This document shows positions 62,667 through 64,000 of a stretch of 64,000 bases of DNA, piece after piece (the stretch's first letter is position 1; each line of letters begins with the position of its first letter). A program made the translations under genes and the position numbers. Origin of the DNA: Nordella sp. HKS 07 (lineage in GTDB: Bacteria; Pseudomonadota; Alphaproteobacteria; Rhizobiales; Aestuariivirgaceae); assembly GCF_011046735.1 (NCBI RefSeq), contig NZ_CP049258.1, forward strand, positions 2,436,001-2,500,000, read 5' to 3'. The notes beneath the pieces are model-generated. The model saw only the letters and a list, made by a program, of their open reading frames with translations, was not told the origin of the DNA and did not search any database.

Positions 62667-63503
62667 ATGAAATTCCTGATCTTGATGCTGATGGCTTGTG
62701 TCTCTGCGCTGCCCTTCACCAATACCGCCCGCGCCGCCGATGTCGAACTGTGGCGCCTCGATTGCGGCCGCATCGAGGTGCGCGATTTGTCCTTCTTCTC
62801 TGATAGTTTTGCCTACGGCGGAAAGAAACGGAGCCTGACGGACAGCTGCTATCTCGTTCGGCACGATACGCAATATATGCTGTGGGACGCTGGGCTGCCC
62901 GCGAGCCTCATCGGCGCCAAGCCGGACGAAAAATCGGCCGTTGCTCCCTCGCTGAGTGTCGATATTTCGAGTCAGCTCGCGCGCATCGGCGTTAAGCCCG
63001 ACCAGATCGCGTTGATCGGCATCAGCCACAATCACTTCGATCATGTCGGGCAGGCAAATTCGTTTCCCGGCGCGCGGCTGTTGATCGGCAAGGCGGATTT
63101 CGACGCGCTCAAGACGTCGCCGCCGCCCTTCGGTGTCGAGCCGACTCTTCTATCATCCTGGCTCGAAGGCAAAGCGGAGGTCACGCCTGTCACCGCCGAT
63201 TACGATGTCTTTGGCGACGGCAGCGTGACGATGCTGAAGATGCCCGGCCACACGCCAGGCGAGACGAGCCTGCTGGTCCGTCTCCCGAAGACCGGCCCCG
63301 TCATCCTGTCGGGCGATGTCGTGCATTTTCACGAGCAGTTCGCACGGCGCGGCGTGCCGCCCTTCAATGCGGATAGAAGCGACAGCCTGGCCTCGATGGA
63401 CCGTCTCTCTGCGATCGCCGTCGAGCTTGGCGCGCGCATCATCATTCAGCACGACGAGACGAATATCGGGAAGCTCCCCGCTTTTTCCAAGAGTGCGCGC
63501 TGA
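62667..63503 (+). CDS. Exported MBL-fold metallo-hydrolase
   Basis: 278 residues from ATG 62667, which follows GAGGAG. Signal peptide L-M-L-M-A-C-V-S-A-L-P-F-T-N-T-A-R-A-A. Zinc motif S-H-N-H-F-D-H-V-G, then G-H-T-P-G-E, bridging Asp in S-G-D-V-V-H-F and the late H-D-E-T. It resembles N-acyl-homoserine lactonase-like enzymes, but a lactonase role is a guess. Controlled presumably by the divergent AraC protein. Confidence 0.88.
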   Translation: MKFLILMLMACVSALPFTNTARAADVELWRLDCGRIEVRDLSFFSDSFAYGGKKRSLTDSCYLVRHDTQYMLWDAGLPASLIGAKPDEKSAVAPSLSVDISSQLARIGVKPDQIALIGISHNHFDHVGQANSFPGARLLIGKADFDALKTSPPPFGVEPTLLSSWLEGKAEVTPVTADYDVFGDGSVTMLKMPGHTPGETSLLVRLPKTGPVILSGDVVHFHEQFARRGVPPFNADRSDSLASMDRLSAIAVELGARIIIQHDETNIGKLPAFSKSAR

Positions 63504-63549
63504 ATCTGGAGTGCTGTGTCAGCGTCGCGCTCCGGTACGGCCGTACATT

Positions 63550-64000
63550 CTATTTGAGCTTCACCGAATAGACCTTACCCTCATAGGGGGCGCCGGCCTT
63601 GTTATCGACGGCCATGACATACATGGTCTTGCCGTCCGCGCTGAAGGTGAGATTGGGCGAGGCGGCTGACGGCACGGTGTATTTCGTCGCGAGCTTGCCG
63701 TCCGGCGTCACCACCAGGATGTTTCCGGCGCTGTATTCCCCGACATAAAAATTGCCGTCGGGCCCGAGCTTGATGCCGTCCGGATAGGCATCCGCCGGCT
63801 CACCCAGCGCATAGAGTCGGACGAACAGACGGCGGTCGGACAATCCGCCATCGGCAGCGACGGCGAAGGAAATGATGCGCCCCGCTTCGGATTCATTCAC
63901 ATAGAGGCGCTTGTCGGGACCGAAAGTGATGCCATTGGCATAATGCAGGTCATCGGCCGCCTCGCTGAGCTTGCCATCGGCGGTCAGATGGATCACGCGC
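63550..64000 (-). CDS. SMP-30/gluconolactonase-like protein, C-terminal part
   Basis: The frame is open to the window end, so the N-terminus lies beyond 64000. Repeated beta-propeller blades A-N-G-I-T-F-G-P-D-K-R-L-Y-V-N-E-S and P-D-G-I-K-L-G-P-D-G-N-F-Y-V-G-E-Y, then P-N-L-T-F-S-A-D-G-K-T-M-Y-V, match the SMP-30/LRE family of calcium-dependent lactonases. The Asn and Asp in A-N-G-I and P-D-G-I are metal-site candidates. It could supply a lactonase step to nearby sugar oxidation genes. Confidence 0.87.
   Translation of the reverse strand, partial: RVIHLTADGKLSEAADDLHYANGITFGPDKRLYVNESEAGRIISFAVAADGGLSDRRLFVRLYALGEPADAYPDGIKLGPDGNFYVGEYSAGNILVVTPDGKLATKYTVPSAASPNLTFSADGKTMYVMAVDNKAGAPYEGKVYSVKLK

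Overview
The window looks like chromosomal DNA of an alphaproteobacterium of the order Hyphomicrobiales (Rhizobiales). It is GC-rich. It opens with an ActR/RegA response-regulator tail next to mmcB, carries many TRAP and ABC importers, and is dotted with the palindromic intergenic elements usual in that order. This placement is an inference from gene families; no 16S or marker phylogeny was possible.

Layout. 0-7 kb: actR/regA tail, mmcB, and a TakP-type TRAP transporter (dctQ, dctM) with two tandem paralogous binding proteins on the other strand and an O-methyltransferase between them. 7-10.4 kb: amidohydrolase, a block of three stacked palindromes, an XRE-cupin regulator and a small membrane protein. 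10.4-16.8 kb: a TetR/DUF1772 pair divergent, across a perfect palindrome, from an operon coding a protein with three tandem RidA-like domains, a creatinase/ectoine-hydrolase-like M24 protein without metal ligands, and a polar amino-acid ABC importer whose binding-protein gene is frameshifted. 16.9-32.6 kb: CDF transporter, GNAT, three separate ArsR + SRPBCC modules, SGNH hydrolase, MHS-type MFS permease, a secreted 2H-phosphoesterase between two repeats, a sugar ABC importer, a luciferase-like monooxygenase and a soluble PAS histidine kinase. 33-36.6 kb: a large autotransporter.

36.6-43.7 kb is an accessory island, less GC-rich than its surroundings, ending at the 3' side of a tRNA-Arg(CCG). 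It holds a 1148-residue SF1 helicase fused to a phospholipase-D nuclease domain (the architecture of type II Mokosh anti-phage protein MkoC), a truncated hydantoinase/dihydropyrimidinase pseudogene, a decayed vsr, a DUF3644 protein with an RX4H HEPN-like motif, and an IS481-type remnant. No integrase is visible.

44.3-51.3 kb is the most unusual intact block: a cyclase/ATPase/TPR signalling protein, a YcaO protein, a TfuA protein, a gluzincin metallopeptidase and an unrecognised 238-residue protein, all on one strand and the first four coupled or nearly so. YcaO + TfuA is the established pair for peptide thioamidation, so this is probably a modified-peptide or protein-modification locus with a built-in sensor and protease, but no classical precursor peptide is evident.

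51.3-64 kb returns to ordinary chromosome: GNAT, acyltransferase, polA (with an unusual substitution in the proofreading motif), DinB-like protein, a sugar-oxidation set (SDR dehydrogenase, aldose epimerase, IlvD/Edd-type sugar-acid dehydratase), prmB, an AraC regulator divergent from a secreted metallo-beta-lactamase-fold hydrolase, and the start-truncated end of an SMP-30-type lactonase.
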